A stretch of DNA of 64,000 nucleotides from Siphonodentalium dalli (GCA_032622095.1 CP136069.1:47094194-47158193), one strand, 5' to 3'; positions 60,601 to 63,277 are shown, counted from the first letter of the stretch. Notes: generated from the letters alone by a model not told the origin. Numbers and translations: made by a program.

Positions 60601-63277
60601 AACCACCAAGTCCTGTGATACATGATACAGTAGCAACACACTCTATTAAGCAGCCACCACTCTAGAAATTATTTAACTGGATCACAGGAACCACCTTACT
60701 TATGATAGCAATGCATAACACCACAAACTTATACAGATAAGATGTTAGGTCAACGCGCAGGCATACGTACACTCTTTTTGAGCATTAGTTCTTCATCAAA
60801 ACGAAATGTGATTGTGAGCATTACGTTTTGAACAGAACGACTGTGGTACATGTTTATGTTAACTGGCTCCAAATCAAAGTTGGTTTTGAACACTCATTCC
60901 AGTGATTTCTAGAGCACACTTTTCGGTGAATTAGTATATTAACACGTTACAAATAGCTGCTGAATTCAAACGCAAATATCGCTGATTCCAACTAAGATTT
61001 GATAAAAACCAGAATTATTGGCTCAAAACCAATGGGATAAATAGAAAGTATGAACCAATACTTGTAAGAGTGTACTGGTTATACGAATCTGGGAGATTAT
61101 TGTTGAAAAGTCGGTCGTGAGTAAATGTAGATGGACTAAAACCTTGTCAGTCTAAACCTTTCGATAAGACTTCGACTCGTGTTCTAGAATGGTGGTGACT
61201 TAGATATGGTGGGTGGCAGCAAAAGAAAGCATAACACTGTCTCTATATAACTTCTCACTTGTATAAGGACATATATATACATGTATAAGAGAGGGATGTA
61301 AAGCTTACGATTACAGATAACATTTAAAGCGACTTCTATGTTACATTTGTCACTTCGAGTGCTCACCAACGTCCAGTGGTGATTTCCCATACTATCCGGT
61401 TTGAATAAATATGGAATATTTGGCAACATCGGTCACATCTTCTGCTCCAGATAATCGAAAGGGTGATCTTATGAAAACAACATTATGCATTCTTAGTGTT
61501 TGGGCAATATAAATGGCTGTATCGTTGGTGCCTCATGTCCGGCCGAAATAGTTTGCCCCTCGGTAATTATATACGTACATGCATATGTACATGTGGTGAT
61601 GGATATAATGCATTGCATATAATTATAATTGCTTTTTCCAATAATTATGGATTGACAAAATGTTAACTGTGATGCTACTGTTTCAACAGATGAGGAAAAT
61701 GGATTCGAAAATGTCCAAATACAAGAAGAAAGGGAAACATTGTGTTGACGAAGATGGGAAGAAACACTCACATGGCTCAAAGTGGAATCCACATGACTGT
61801 AAAACATGTTCATGTAATGTGAGTACCCATCCTCGATCCCCTTGATTGTTATGCTACGCACTGTGACGTAAACCATATGGACAGTTGGAATCTCAACTAA
61901 ATATATTTAATTCACACCTGCCGACAATGAACCAACTAAGTTAATATATTTCCAGCCGCTGTGGTTATTGACTGGTAATAAACTAAATATTTAGTTAAAT
62001 CCTTATAAATTGCTCACCCCAACAGATCAACCCACCATTTTCAACTGAATATAATTTTGTGTGTGATGTTAAAGTCAGAGACAGATGATATATATATCAA
62101 ATACCATTAAAGTGGTACTCTACACTAAATCCGGCCATGTTGGGGACCATCTCCTTTTATGCTCAACAGAATATATGCAAAAATTAATAAATTTGAGCCA
62201 TGGATGAGTGCAAATTACACTCATTTACCGTATGAACAATACACACAACATGTTAATTATAATGAAAATGACTTTATGACTGGAGTTATAAATTCATTTT
62301 CATTATCATTACCATGTTGTCTGCATCGTTCATAGAGCACATGAGTGTATTTTGCACTAATCCATGGTTCAAATTAATTCATGTTTTGCATATATTCCAT
62401 TGAGTATAAAAGGAGATAGTCTCAAAATTGGCCGGATTTAGTGTATAGTACCCCTTTAATGCAGACAAAGATAACTCTTTTCATTGCATCCGCTGCGATT
62501 ATGGATCCATGAATACGAATAGCGTTACGTTTACGGATATTTACTAAATGTTTATTATTTAAACGGTTTCTCCACCTAAGCTCCACTGTGAGCACTTGAA
62601 CATTGAACAGTTTCTTTTAAATTTCTTAAGAAGAATAGAAACATATACATGTACCTACCCGAAACGCTAGACGTTTGTGAAAAGGGAAAATAACAGATTG
62701 TTAATATAATGATACATAATTATGCCTGTCGAGAATTTACGTACGAAGCTCGCTTTAGACGTGTAATGCAAGTAATTTCTATATATAAAAGAGTAGGATA
62801 TGTCTGTCCATCTGTCTGTCTGTCTTTTGGCGAACCCTCAACCGATTTCATCAAAATGCTGTGTGTGATTCGGAGTACGCGGCGGATGTTACATTTAAAT
62901 TTTTTTGAAGGACTTCAATCTAAAAATAATATAAAAATAATATGTTTTATTAAATTATAACATGCCCCCTGCGCAATAAAGGCTTCATGTTTCAGCTAGT
63001 TTAATAATAAACTAGTGAGCACATAAGCAAGTTTAATAATAAACGACGATCGAATAATTCTTATGTCCTTTCGATTACAAAATGCGAGTGATAGGGGTGG
63101 CGACGTGGGGTGGCGACAATCAATGGGTGGCGACGTCACTGTTACTGTATGCTGACTACTGACATGCTTCCTATTTATTTTCAGAAAGGTCAAATAGACT
63201 GTTCATCTCAGATGTGTCCTCTACCAAGTTGTCTGCATCCAAAGAAAGTCCCTGGAATATGTTGTCCTGAATGCTAA
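15540..63277 (+). CDS. PXDN: Peroxidasin homologue, 19 visible exons, 5' end missing
   Basis: Spliced gene span. Joining 15540-15611, 25804-25875, 27255-27326, 34372-34443, 36575-36735, 41241-41358, 42826-42992, 43924-44193, 46697-46813, 47278-47442, 48336-48602, 50863-51186, 52970-53203, 54532-55824, 57591-57708, 58560-58768, 59899-60164, 61690-61818 and 63185-63277 gives 4219 coding bases: one base completing a codon from an upstream exon, 1405 codons and TAA. Every junction is GT/AG and every phase fits. Domain order by residue of this partial protein: LRRs 1-96, LRRCT to 150, Ig1 to 245, Ig2 to 335, Ig3 to 429, Ig4 to 518, linker and haem peroxidase 519-1243, helical region to 1332, VWC to 1405. 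This LRR-Ig-peroxidase-VWC order is diagnostic of peroxidasin, a secreted basement-membrane enzyme that makes HOBr for collagen IV sulfilimine bonds (family knowledge). Signal peptide and LRRNT were not found. Vertebrate peroxidasin has one more LRR; a decayed extra LRR exon lies at 31995. PXDN and PXDN-like cannot be separated from sequence alone. Confidence 0.95.
15592..16350 (+). repeat. Decayed minisatellite made from LRR exon 1 end plus its splice donor
   Basis: The last 20 exon bases and the first 20 intron bases (CTTCACCATGTACATACCAT then GTAAGTACGCCCATTCTGAG as consensus halves) recur roughly every 40 bp with much decay, about 12-15 copies. Good copies are near 15713, 15898, 15981, 16126, 16166 and 16194. 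Several retain a GTAAGT-type donor (about 15681, 16010, 16069, 16229). The first unit spans the real exon-intron border at 15611/15612, so the array contains coding-derived sequence. Confidence 0.75.
16351..17322. other. Intron stretch, nothing recognised
   Basis: Part of the 10.2-kb intron between LRR 1 and LRR 2. No LRR-like exon, RNA gene or clear inverted repeat is seen. Confidence 0.4.
17323..17587. mobile_element. Palindrome-bearing MITE, TTAA type, diverged
   Basis: It starts at GTAACCCTTTGATTACG and ends CAGGGAGCTCCAGTCATGGA AGGGTTAA. Inside are two imperfect palindromes of the type TGCATTCTCTTATATATG.GA GGCTCC (17378-17444 and 17482-17540). Related diverged copies lie at 35660-35900, 46330-46450, 57742-57880 and 58930-59117. 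Confidence 0.6.
18157..19012 (+). repeat. 68-bp minisatellite, about 12 copies
   Basis: Unit: GAACATGTCCTACGGGATAA CTGCTCATCAATGATGCTTT AGTATAGAAAGGGTTAAACT TATTATCT. A single inverted relative lies at 19395-19612 and another copy of the parent element at 32070-32335, so the array grew inside a dispersed element. Confidence 0.92.
19395..19612 (-). mobile_element. Dispersed element related to the 68-bp array
   Basis: TTAACCCTTTCTATACTGAA GCTTCATTGATGAGTAGTTA TCC is the complement of the minisatellite unit. The rest (..AACATTTCCCTCAATAAATA TGG..) matches 32160-32335. Confidence 0.65.
19774..20279. mobile_element. Non-autonomous DNA element with about 50-bp inverted ends
   Basis: GTTGATGCTGTTTTAGACCG AGTCCCGTCCCGTTACTCTT CTATAACGAGC at the left pairs with the right end ..GTTATAGAAGAGTAACGGGA TGGGACTTGGTCCAAAACGA CATCAAC. 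The interior has no recognised protein. Confidence 0.88.
20280..21876. other. Intron stretch with short tandem repeat
   Basis: A short imperfect tandem AGTACAGTTAA runs at 21283-21345. Two GTGCATCC.TTTTA-type dispersed fragments lie near 20515 and 20850. No exon was found. Confidence 0.45.
21877..22415. mobile_element. Inverted-repeat element (GGGTCAGGCACATCCCGAATTC family), copy 1
   Basis: Left end GGTCAGGCACATCCCGAATT CAACTATTATAGTTATATTT; right end ..AATATAACTATAATAGTTGA ATTCATGATGTGCCTCCCTG. An inverted partial copy lies at 44385-44735. Confidence 0.85.
22885..23735 (-). mobile_element. Ginger/KRBA2-like transposon relic region
   Basis: It contains the integrase-N-terminal-like frame at 23247-23567 (minus). 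On one side lie short palindromes GTCATTTCGTGAAATGAC (22930-22992), on the other repeated ACACAAATTGACYACRCTAT CAG words (23634-23727). Ends are not defined. Confidence 0.45.
23247..23510 (-). pseudogene. N-terminal fragment of a Ginger/KRBA2-like integrase protein
   Basis: Starting at [20 protein letters not shown] it reads ..[40 protein letters not shown] and [18 protein letters not shown], then stops. The order F...L...Y..L....GD.EK.I.......YYV resembles the region just before the zinc-binding domain of KRBA2-like and Ginger-type integrases (recognised from memory). Past the stop the frame continues M*DEEQVV, suggesting the original ran on. Only about 88 codons survive. Confidence 0.5.
23750..24070. 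repeat. Dispersed repeat fragment
   Basis: TCGGTGTTGATTGTTTTGCT TATCACACATTCTTTACATA at 23979-24018 matches 3602-3645 (about 90%), and the segment has complementary ends (GGACCCC/GGGGTCC-type). The family is not identified. Confidence 0.5.
24071..25803. other. Intron stretch upstream of LRR exon 2
   Basis: It holds a TA run (25134-25151), a small hairpin CAGGGGTGACA..TGTCACCCCTG (25227-25270) and little else. No exon-like sequence was found. Confidence 0.45.
25804..25875 (+). CDS. PXDN: Peroxidasin visible exon 2: LRR 2
   Basis: A 72-bp exon bounded by TTCCAG and GTAAGT, coding [20 protein letters not shown] followed by LKHL. It matches the second LRR of vertebrate peroxidasin in pattern (LLNNNQI..IP.GAF.L). 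Phase is identical to the flanking LRR exons. It is preceded by a 10.2-kb intron, the longest visible in the gene. Confidence 0.94.
25930..26330. repeat. Low-complexity and dispersed repeat
   Basis: CTGTCTCTCAGTCAGTCTGT and CCATCCATCC-type simple sequence, then a segment with TCATAACTCGTTCTCTCC and TCAAGAACCATCGGGCCTA of a style common in bivalve genomes (impression only). Confidence 0.4.
26625..26940. repeat. Dispersed TTGGAAATTT repeat
   Basis: Words GTTGGAAATTTCATGCCTGA and TACAACATTTGTTGTA recur near 29820-29870 and in weaker form at 7190-7350 and 41500-41560. No coding sequence. Confidence 0.5.
27255..27326 (+). CDS. PXDN: Peroxidasin visible exon 3: LRR 3
   Basis: A 72-bp exon after CTTTTCAG and before GTGAGT, coding [20 protein letters not shown] and LDQL. 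It blends features of vertebrate LRR 3 (RQAF) and LRR 4 (QHLP.LE.L), so its exact orthology within the repeat set is unclear. Phase is conserved. Confidence 0.93.
27528..28535 (+). repeat. Imperfect tandem repeat, six units of about 160 bp, ending in a hairpin
   Basis: Anchored on AAGATGGCTGCTGGCGGCCATG-like sequence near 27530, 27675, 27847, 27998, 28163 and 28321 (spacing 151-172 bp). The last unit continues into GTTGTTGACGGACGCGCAGA and a hairpin AGCTCAAACTTGACTTTGTC AAGTTGAGCT (28503-28532). Similar arrays in other invertebrates belong to non-autonomous elements; I cannot assign a class. Confidence 0.8.
28536..29543. other. Intron stretch, nothing recognised
   Basis: Between LRR exons 3 and 4. 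No exon or defined repeat was found. Confidence 0.4.
29544..30532. mobile_element. PIF/Harbinger-like element, TTA target
   Basis: Inverted ends GGGTGCATTTACATTGCTAT AGAAATGTA (left) and its complement ending TAAATGCACCC (right), each bordered by TTA (29541-29543 and 30533-30535). The 3-bp TTA duplication and GGG-starting ends fit PIF/Harbinger. The interior (989 bp overall) includes a G run at 29926-29938 and TTGGAAATTTC repeats; no transposase. Confidence 0.75.
30533..31994. other. Intron stretch before the LRR relic
   Basis: No coding or defined repeat is recognised. A polypyrimidine tract and CAG lead into the relic exon at 31995. Confidence 0.4.
31995..32064 (+). pseudogene. Decayed LRR exon (relic copy of LRR exon 4)
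   Basis: After TTTTTCAG at 31991-31994 comes a 70-bp stretch aligning along its length with the intact LRR exon at 34372: both open with ATTTTTA, then share AAATTAAA and TTTACCA in register. It is two bases shorter, so its frame is broken. The preceding intron is also similar (AATTAATTTA.AGCT.ACAT in both), so the duplication included the acceptor. The donor has become GTGTCC, and a repeat element starts a few bases later (about 32070). I see it as a dead duplicate or a lost fifth LRR. Confidence 0.72.
32070..32335. mobile_element. Dispersed element abutting the LRR relic
   Basis: TTATCCCTTTCTATATTAAA TACTCATTTACGAGTAGTTC to ..TATGCAAAGGGTTAA. It matches 19395-19612. It begins five bases after the relic exon's former donor, so its insertion may have destroyed that donor. 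Confidence 0.65.
33102..33441. mobile_element. 350-bp fold-back element, copy 1
   Basis: Starts GTACACTAAATCCGGCCATT TTCGGGACCATCTCCTTTTA; the second half is its complement with ..GAGATGGTCCCATAAATGGA CGGATTTAGTG. The arms cover nearly the whole element. Other copies at 48704, 52143 and 62107. Confidence 0.9.
33594..33993. mobile_element. piggyBac-like MITE, CCCTTTACCCAACA family, copy 1
   Basis: TTAA borders (33594-33597, 33990-33993) and inverted ends CCCTTTACCCAACA / TGTTGGGTAAAGGG. It holds two almost perfect palindromes (33748-33814 and 33895-33962), each GCCAATGCATTCTCTTATAT ATGCGA.. with its complement. A TTAA target and CCCT ends point to piggyBac mobilisation. Confidence 0.88.
34372..34443 (+). 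CDS. PXDN: Peroxidasin visible exon 4: last LRR
   Basis: A 72-bp exon bounded by CTTTTCAG and GTAAGT, coding [20 protein letters not shown] and LRRL. It corresponds to the last LRR before the C-terminal cap in known peroxidasins (FLHNN..). It ends with CT, completed to CTG (Leu) by the LRRCT exon. Confidence 0.94.
34658..35095. mobile_element. MITE with two internal hairpins
   Basis: Ends AAGCCTTGAAATAGTGTGTC and GACACACTATTTCAAAGCTT. Inside are two hairpins, AGAATGAGGTTCCCAGAGGG TGAATT with its complement (34688-34778) and a second of the same sequence (34977-35065). Confidence 0.85.
35660..35900. mobile_element. Diverged palindrome-bearing MITE
   Basis: ATGACTGGAGCTTCCTGAAA at the left, two degenerate CATTCTCTT.TATA.ATG palindromes, then ATCTTTAATGCTGCACCA at the right. 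Same family as 17323-17587. Confidence 0.55.
36575..36735 (+). CDS. PXDN: Peroxidasin visible exon 5: LRR C-terminal cap
   Basis: A 161-bp exon after TTTCGTAG and before GTAAGT. It begins [20 protein letters not shown] and ends NTADLKC, the LRRCT signature with four cysteines (CDC near the start, one mid-exon in ATCHEP, one at the end). In vertebrate peroxidasin the same cap begins RLDSN.L.CDC. The final 15 bases and the donor seed a 17-copy tandem array immediately downstream. Confidence 0.95.
36716..37613 (+). repeat. Tandem array of the LRRCT exon end and its splice donor, 17 copies
   Basis: Starting with the genuine exon end, the motif CTCAATACAGCCGATCTCAA followed by ATGCG|GTAAGTATATACAAG repeats with 64-bp and 40-bp spacings. 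The 64-bp form adds TATATAACTCACGTGTAACT. I count 17 copies: 15 have an exact GCG|GTAAGTA, one is GCC|GTAAGTA (about 37438) and one has lost the GT (about 37540). Copies are nearly identical, so the array is young. Reading through from the true donor meets TAA at the second copy's donor. Confidence 0.93.
37614..38900. other. Intron stretch after the LRRCT array
   Basis: A TA run lies at 38226-38247. Open frames on both strands at 37664-38030 overlap one another and have no recognised domain. No exon was found. Confidence 0.4.
38905..39045 (+). repeat. Direct duplication, copy 1
   Basis: TTCTGATTCGACTTGTGAAT AGGAAGTCAGCGGGAATGCA TTCCTTCTTTATCCAC through ATGTTACATACCAGACTACG TGATTGCACAAGTA. 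It matches 40430-40580 in the same orientation. Confidence 0.8.
39157..39394 (-). repeat. Dispersed repeat, copy 2
   Basis: Reverse-orientation relative of 341-570. A short further fragment (AAATGTTATTCCCAGGCAAT AGATAGAAAGGGGCAA) follows at 39421-39456. Confidence 0.6.
39905..40320. mobile_element. piggyBac-like MITE, CCCTTTACCCAACA family, copy 2 (inverted)
   Basis: TTAA borders and the same ends as copy 1 in opposite orientation, with both internal palindromes (39936-40003, 40085-40153). It is more than 90% alike to copies 1 and 3 in the parts compared. Confidence 0.88.
40430..40580 (+). repeat. Direct duplication, copy 2
   Basis: Second copy of 38905-39045, 1.5 kb downstream. The piggyBac-like MITE 39905-40320 lies between them. 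Sequence after both also shares GTGTGGAATGTAATTAG-like words, so the duplicated block may be longer. Confidence 0.8.
40983..41198. mobile_element. Palindromic MITE, copy 2 (TACAGTAATGC family)
   Basis: About 85-90% alike to 3879-4094 over its whole length, with the same inverted-repeat arms (CGACTCCTTAACCACAGC / GCTGTGGTTAAGGGGTCG). It sits 42 bp upstream of the Ig1a exon, close enough to overlap the branch-point region. Confidence 0.9.
41241..41358 (+). CDS. PXDN: Peroxidasin visible exon 6: Ig domain 1, first half
   Basis: A 118-bp exon after TTTTTTTCAG. The split GAG joins LRRCT to [20 protein letters not shown], then [18 protein letters not shown]. It has the first Ig cysteine and the core tryptophan. 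The donor is GA|GTAAGT. It lies about 45 bp downstream of a palindromic MITE (40983-41198). Confidence 0.94.
41342..41912 (+). repeat. Ig1a exon-end/donor copies, three, one displaced
   Basis: The true exon end GTGTGGCTTCACAATGA|GTAAGTAC (to about 41372) is followed by a decayed copy TAATATGGCTTCACGTCGA|GTGCGTGCG (41390-41425) and another, TAATATGGCTTCATGTACAC then ACAGCGA|GTACGC (41874-41912). The second and third are separated by a repeat segment of about 450 bp (41440-41870) that probably inserted later. Confidence 0.6.
41440..41870. repeat. Dispersed repeat inserted among Ig1a donor copies
   Basis: CAGGGACGTGGCGACATGGG recurs as its complement at 49381-49402. TTGGAAAT and GGACAATTCC motifs link it to the family at 26625 and 49020-49400. 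Confidence 0.5.
42293..42718 (+). mobile_element. piggyBac-like MITE (CCCTTTCAGTGCCA ends)
   Basis: TTAA at both borders (42293-42296 and 42715-42718) encloses inverted ends CCCTTTCAGTGCCA and TGGCACTGAAAGGG. Inside is the same 67-bp palindrome (42345-42412) as in the CCCTTTACCCAACA family. A TTAA target and CCCT-starting ends are the piggyBac hallmark; no transposase is present. Confidence 0.7.
42826..42992 (+). CDS. PXDN: Peroxidasin visible exon 7: Ig domain 1, second half
   Basis: A 167-bp exon after CTCTTTTCAG. It completes GAT and codes [20 protein letters not shown] then [18 protein letters not shown], with the second Ig cysteine in the usual D.G.Y.C context, ending LRYTGIP. Vertebrate peroxidasin has the equivalent LLDDGTLMI and LRYFGSP. 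The donor CAG|GTAATT is followed by two decayed tandem copies of the exon end. Confidence 0.94.
42968..43105 (+). repeat. Ig1b exon-end/donor tandem repeat, three copies
   Basis: GACCTGCGTTATACGGGAAT CCCAG|GTAATT (from 42968) recurs as ACCTGCGCTCAACGGGAATC TCAG|GTATTT (from 43022) and GACCTGCGCTATTAGGGAAC CCCAG|ATTTAG (from 43079). Spacings are about 54 and 57 bp. The second copy keeps a GT donor and the third has lost it. Read-through from the true donor hits a stop within five codons. Confidence 0.85.
43130..43765. mobile_element. DNA element with long imperfect inverted ends
   Basis: Left ATATCTACGGGACCGTATTA .. CATGGTAGAAAACAAAATGA AGTCAATATTTCGAC; right ..GTCGA-like TTTTGACTCCATTTTGTCTA CCATGTCCCAAATACGCTTC CGTAGATAT. 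The interior has an approximate direct duplication (43390-43475 and 43528-43613) that is GC-rich against its surroundings. Confidence 0.75.
43924..44193 (+). CDS. PXDN: Peroxidasin visible exon 8: Ig domain 2 (whole)
   Basis: A 270-bp single-exon I-set Ig domain after TTTCAG and before GTACAC. It reads [20 protein letters not shown], then [19 protein letters not shown] and [16 protein letters not shown], with both disulfide cysteines and the core Trp. Boundaries are phase 1 at both ends, the usual module phase for Ig exons. Confidence 0.95.
44385..44735. mobile_element. Same family as 21877-22415, partial inverted copy
   Basis: Shares in reverse orientation the blocks GATCCGTGCGAAAGATTAG, GAATGAGCGATTGAGTGATC and, at the end, GTGCCTGACC. 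One terminus seems missing. Confidence 0.75.
44740..46329. other. Intron stretch between Ig2 and Ig3
   Basis: No exon was found. A run of about 17 G lies at 46017-46032 and one of C at 44261-44269. Confidence 0.45.
46330..46450. mobile_element. Fragment of the palindrome-bearing MITE
   Basis: TTAACCCTTCCATGATTGTA TGCGAGGCTC.. to ..GCACCAGTGCAGCTCCCGTC ATGA, a shortened relative of 17323-17587. Confidence 0.5.
46697..46813 (+). CDS. PXDN: Peroxidasin visible exon 9: Ig domain 3, first half
   Basis: A 117-bp exon after TCGTCAG; a second AG at 46700-46701 would break the frame, which decides this start. It codes [20 protein letters not shown], then [19 protein letters not shown]. The donor is GAT G|GTGAGC. 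Confidence 0.93.
47122..47300 (+). repeat. Possible decayed copies of the Ig3b acceptor/exon start
   Basis: The true acceptor ACAG|GCGGTCCCCTTCCTGATACA is preceded by similar segments: ACAG|CCCGCTTACCGACACATTCT near 47130, CCAG|GCGGACACTGG at 47169 and ATAG|GCGACCCGC near 47222, the last followed by TTTTTTGCACTA as in the exon (TTTTTGCACTA). Spacing is about 53-56 bp. Similarity is partial, so this is tentative. Confidence 0.4.
47278..47442 (+). CDS. PXDN: Peroxidasin visible exon 10: Ig domain 3, second half
   Basis: A 165-bp exon after CGTACAG and before GTAAGT. It codes [20 protein letters not shown] then [15 protein letters not shown] and ends LIIRPQ. It carries the second cysteine in a D.G.Y.C context. 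The reading frame is open upstream to 47121, but only the AG at 47276-47277 is in phase with exon 9. Confidence 0.92.
47916..48053. mobile_element. Fold-back element
   Basis: AAGAAATGAATGTAGTGTGT GCGTTATTGGGGGATATGGC pairs with GCCATATCCCCAATAACTCA CACACACTACATTAATTTCT T, with a 50-bp centre that itself has a short hairpin (GAACCGCGAACGGTTC). Confidence 0.88.
48336..48602 (+). CDS. PXDN: Peroxidasin visible exon 11: Ig domain 4 (whole)
   Basis: A 267-bp exon after CTCCGCAG and before GTAAGT. It codes [20 protein letters not shown], then [19 protein letters not shown] and [15 protein letters not shown], ending LRLTVK. Both Ig cysteines and the Trp are present. Phase 1-1 boundaries. Confidence 0.95.
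48704..49026. mobile_element. 350-bp fold-back element, copy 2 (left end shortened)
   Basis: GGGGGACCATCTCCTATTAT ACTCAAC.. to ..GGCCGGATTTAGTGTGCAGT ACCCCTTTAA. It lacks the outer left arm. Confidence 0.85.
49030..49402. repeat. Dispersed TTGGAAA repeat ending CCACGTCCCTGG
   Basis: Many GTTGGAAA/TTTCCAAC words on both strands, so long open frames appear on both strands without meaning. Its end is the complement of the start of 41440-41870. Confidence 0.5.
49500..49862 (+). mobile_element. LINE 3' UTR fragment
   Basis: AT-rich text ending GGTGACATTCCTTCATTTGG AATTGATACTAATAAAAGTT TGAATTTGAATTC: a typical non-LTR 3' end with an AATAAAAG signal and a short TTTGAA tail, 7 bp before the dead exon's acceptor. 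Confidence 0.6.
49869..49975 (+). pseudogene. Decayed duplicate of the linker exon (exon 12) 5' part
   Basis: After ATATTTTCAG the sequence copies the start of exon 12 (50863): AGAAGCCAATCTCGACCACT, then TAACGATTTGTTTGCGCAGA CTCTGGCCGACACCGAGAAG TCA. A 7-bp deletion after CCACT breaks the frame, a further deletion follows the TCA, and similarity fades beyond about 49975. Spliced in phase it would reach TAA after about 25 codons. It is a relic duplicate, or at most a poison exon. Confidence 0.85.
50162..50561. mobile_element. piggyBac-like MITE, CCCTTTACCCAACA family, copy 3
   Basis: TTAA borders (50162-50165, 50558-50561), same orientation and near identity to copy 1. It sits between the dead linker-exon copy (49869) and the functional exon 12, so it separates the two duplicates. 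Confidence 0.88.
50863..51186 (+). CDS. PXDN: Peroxidasin visible exon 12: linker and start of peroxidase region
   Basis: A 324-bp exon after ATTTTTAG and before GTACGT. It codes [60 protein letters not shown] and [19 protein letters not shown]. The LFRYP and ARAGEIFE blocks match the segment just before the haem-peroxidase core in vertebrate peroxidasin. A broken copy of its 5' part lies about 1 kb upstream, separated from it by a piggyBac-like MITE. Confidence 0.95.
51187..52142. other. Intron stretch, nothing recognised
   Basis: No exon or clear repeat was found. Confidence 0.4.
52143..52425. mobile_element. 350-bp fold-back element, copy 3
   Basis: TTTTAATGGGGCACTTTACA CTAAATCC.. to ..ACCGGATTTATGGTACAGTA CCACTTTAA. 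The right arm has lost about 70 bp. Confidence 0.85.
52970..53203 (+). CDS. PXDN: Peroxidasin visible exon 13: N-terminal haem-peroxidase segment
   Basis: A 234-bp exon after ATTTTCAG and before GTAGGT. It codes [39 protein letters not shown] and [20 protein letters not shown] then FNTPV. The C-x3-C..KYR..DGTCNN..P.WG..  block is the classical start of the animal haem-peroxidase fold. Confidence 0.96.
53640..53890 (+). pseudogene. LINE ORF C-terminal fragment
   Basis: Codes [55 protein letters not shown] and then a stop. This looks like the end of many invertebrate LINE ORFs (..KYFIY.CK...P....F......ie.......FG.RW..L). Upstream reverse-transcriptase motifs are absent. Confidence 0.5.
53891..54531. 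other. Intron stretch with A-rich runs
   Basis: An A run (54006-54018) and another (54181-54194) may be remnants of the LINE tail. No exon was found until 54532. Confidence 0.4.
54532..55824 (+). CDS. PXDN: Peroxidasin visible exon 14: catalytic haem-peroxidase core
   Basis: A 1293-bp exon (430 full codons) after TTTTTAG and before GTAAGA. Catalytic landmarks by comparison with myeloperoxidase: distal Asp (54669-54671, haem ester) and distal His (54672-54674) in [10 protein letters not shown]; distal Arg (55128-55130) and haem-linked Glu (55137-55139) in GDHRANEQ; proximal His (55419-55421) in [10 protein letters not shown]; proximal Asn (55671-55673) in [10 protein letters not shown]. The residue after that Glu is Gln, not the Met of myeloperoxidase, as in other peroxidasins. 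A calcium-loop-like stretch follows the distal His. The donor region is triplicated downstream in 39-bp in-frame units, so a longer exon ending at 55902 is possible. Confidence 0.97.
55792..55908 (+). repeat. Peroxidase exon-end/donor tandem repeat, 3 x 39 bp
   Basis: Units start at 55792, 55831 and 55870 (TACTCAAACTRCAGTCTCTA then TACAGCCATCCAG|GTAAGA). The unit is exactly 13 codons and contains no stop. Copy 1 holds the consensus donor CAG|GTAAGA (55825), copy 2 has decayed to CAG|ATAAAA, and copy 3 has CAG|GTCAGA (55903) in the same phase. Use of copy 3 would add 26 residues repeating LKLQSLY.HP. Confidence 0.93.
55974..56570. other. Intron stretch, nothing recognised
   Basis: A run of about 20 T lies at 56440-56458. 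No exon was found. Confidence 0.4.
56571..57302. mobile_element. Element rich in palindromic TAGCTACTATATAGTAGCTA words
   Basis: Starts ATACACTCTTAAAATATAGC TACTATATAG and ends CTATATAGTAGCTATACGGA ..TTTTTGTGAGTGTA, imperfect inverted termini. Between 56590 and 56850 there are about 15 GGTACTATATAGTACC or GCTACTATATAGTAGC words, then a unique 300-bp centre. Confidence 0.65.
57591..57708 (+). CDS. PXDN: Peroxidasin visible exon 15: C-terminal peroxidase segment
   Basis: A 118-bp exon after ATTTTATAG. It codes [20 protein letters not shown], then [20 protein letters not shown] with the final Arg split (CG|A). GPT..C.I..QF..LRDGDR is the well-known C-terminal motif of animal haem peroxidases. 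The donor is the non-consensus GTTCGT. Confidence 0.94.
57742..57880. mobile_element. Fragment of the palindrome-bearing MITE
   Basis: CCATGACTGGAGCTTCCTGA AATC.. to ..GCACCAGCGCAGCTCCCGTT ATGAAAGGGTTTA. It starts only 33 bp after the exon 15 donor. Confidence 0.6.
57885..58200 (+). mobile_element. tRNA-derived SINE
   Basis: The head has A-box-like GTGGCTTGGTCGCTTTGAGC and B-box-like GTTTGAATCTAGC, followed by the widely shared SINE body CTTGAGCAAGGTCGC, TATAAGGGTACCTGATAATG and TAGAGCGCTTTGGGCC near the end. This layout (Pol III head, CTTGGGCAAGGC body, GCGCTTTG tail) is common in mollusc SINEs. Confidence 0.7.
58560..58768 (+). CDS. PXDN: Peroxidasin visible exon 16: end of peroxidase domain
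   Basis: A 209-bp exon after ATGTTTCAG and before GTAGGT. It codes [40 protein letters not shown] and MWADCCS. FWYEN..VFT..QL..I....LA.ICD is the terminal helix region of the family. Confidence 0.95.
58930..59117. mobile_element. Diverged palindrome-bearing MITE
   Basis: CCGATGCATTCTCTTATATA TCCCAG.., AAGCCAATGCATTCTCTTAT ATATAGAGG.. and the end GCACCAGCGCAGCGCCCGTC ATAAACGGGTTAAA. Same family as 17323-17587. Confidence 0.55.
59118..59898. other. Intron stretch, nothing recognised
   Basis: No exon or defined repeat was found; the acceptor of exon 17 closes it. Confidence 0.4.
59899..60164 (+). CDS. PXDN: Peroxidasin visible exon 17: linker with helical region
   Basis: A 266-bp exon after ATATTTCAG. 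It begins [20 protein letters not shown] (compare DCR..G.F...S.HF.G of vertebrate peroxidasin), passes through an acidic, charged stretch, and ends in a probable helix with heptad-like hydrophobics ([20 protein letters not shown], then [12 protein letters not shown]). Vertebrate peroxidasin has a matching stretch used in trimer formation. It ends in phase 0 before GTTCGT, the same unusual donor as exon 15. Confidence 0.9.
60165..61689. other. Intron stretch, nothing recognised
   Basis: AT-rich with no exon-like sequence and no long inverted repeat noticed. Confidence 0.4.
61690..61818 (+). CDS. PXDN: Peroxidasin visible exon 18: first half of VWC domain
   Basis: A 129-bp phase-0 exon after TTTCAACAG and before GTGAGT. 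It codes [20 protein letters not shown], then [18 protein letters not shown]. The four cysteines and the W....C..C.C pattern match the start of a von Willebrand factor C domain. Confidence 0.93.
62107..62459. mobile_element. 350-bp fold-back element, copy 4 (most complete)
   Basis: TTAAAGTGGTACTCTACACT AAATCCGGCC.. to ..GGCCGGATTTAGTGTATAGT ACCCCTTTAA. Arms of about 170 bp pair around GACTTTATGACTGGAGTTAT AAATTC. The other copies match it throughout. Confidence 0.9.
62460..63184. other. Last intron, part repetitive
   Basis: 62785-62960 reads TATATAAAAGAGTAGGATAT GTCTGTCCATCTGTCTGTCT G.., then AGCTAGTTTAATAATAAACT AGT. This looks like a dispersed element with a hairpin-like end, not further identified. 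Confidence 0.4.
63185..63277 (+). CDS. PXDN: Peroxidasin terminal exon 19: second half of VWC domain
   Basis: A 93-bp coding part after [29 protein letters not shown], then [10 protein letters not shown] and TAA at 63275-63277. Six cysteines, with the CC..C ending, bring the VWC total to ten, the canonical number. The protein stops directly after the last domain cysteine. Confidence 0.95.
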   Translation, partial: KGQIDCSSQMCPLPSCLHPKKVPGICCPEC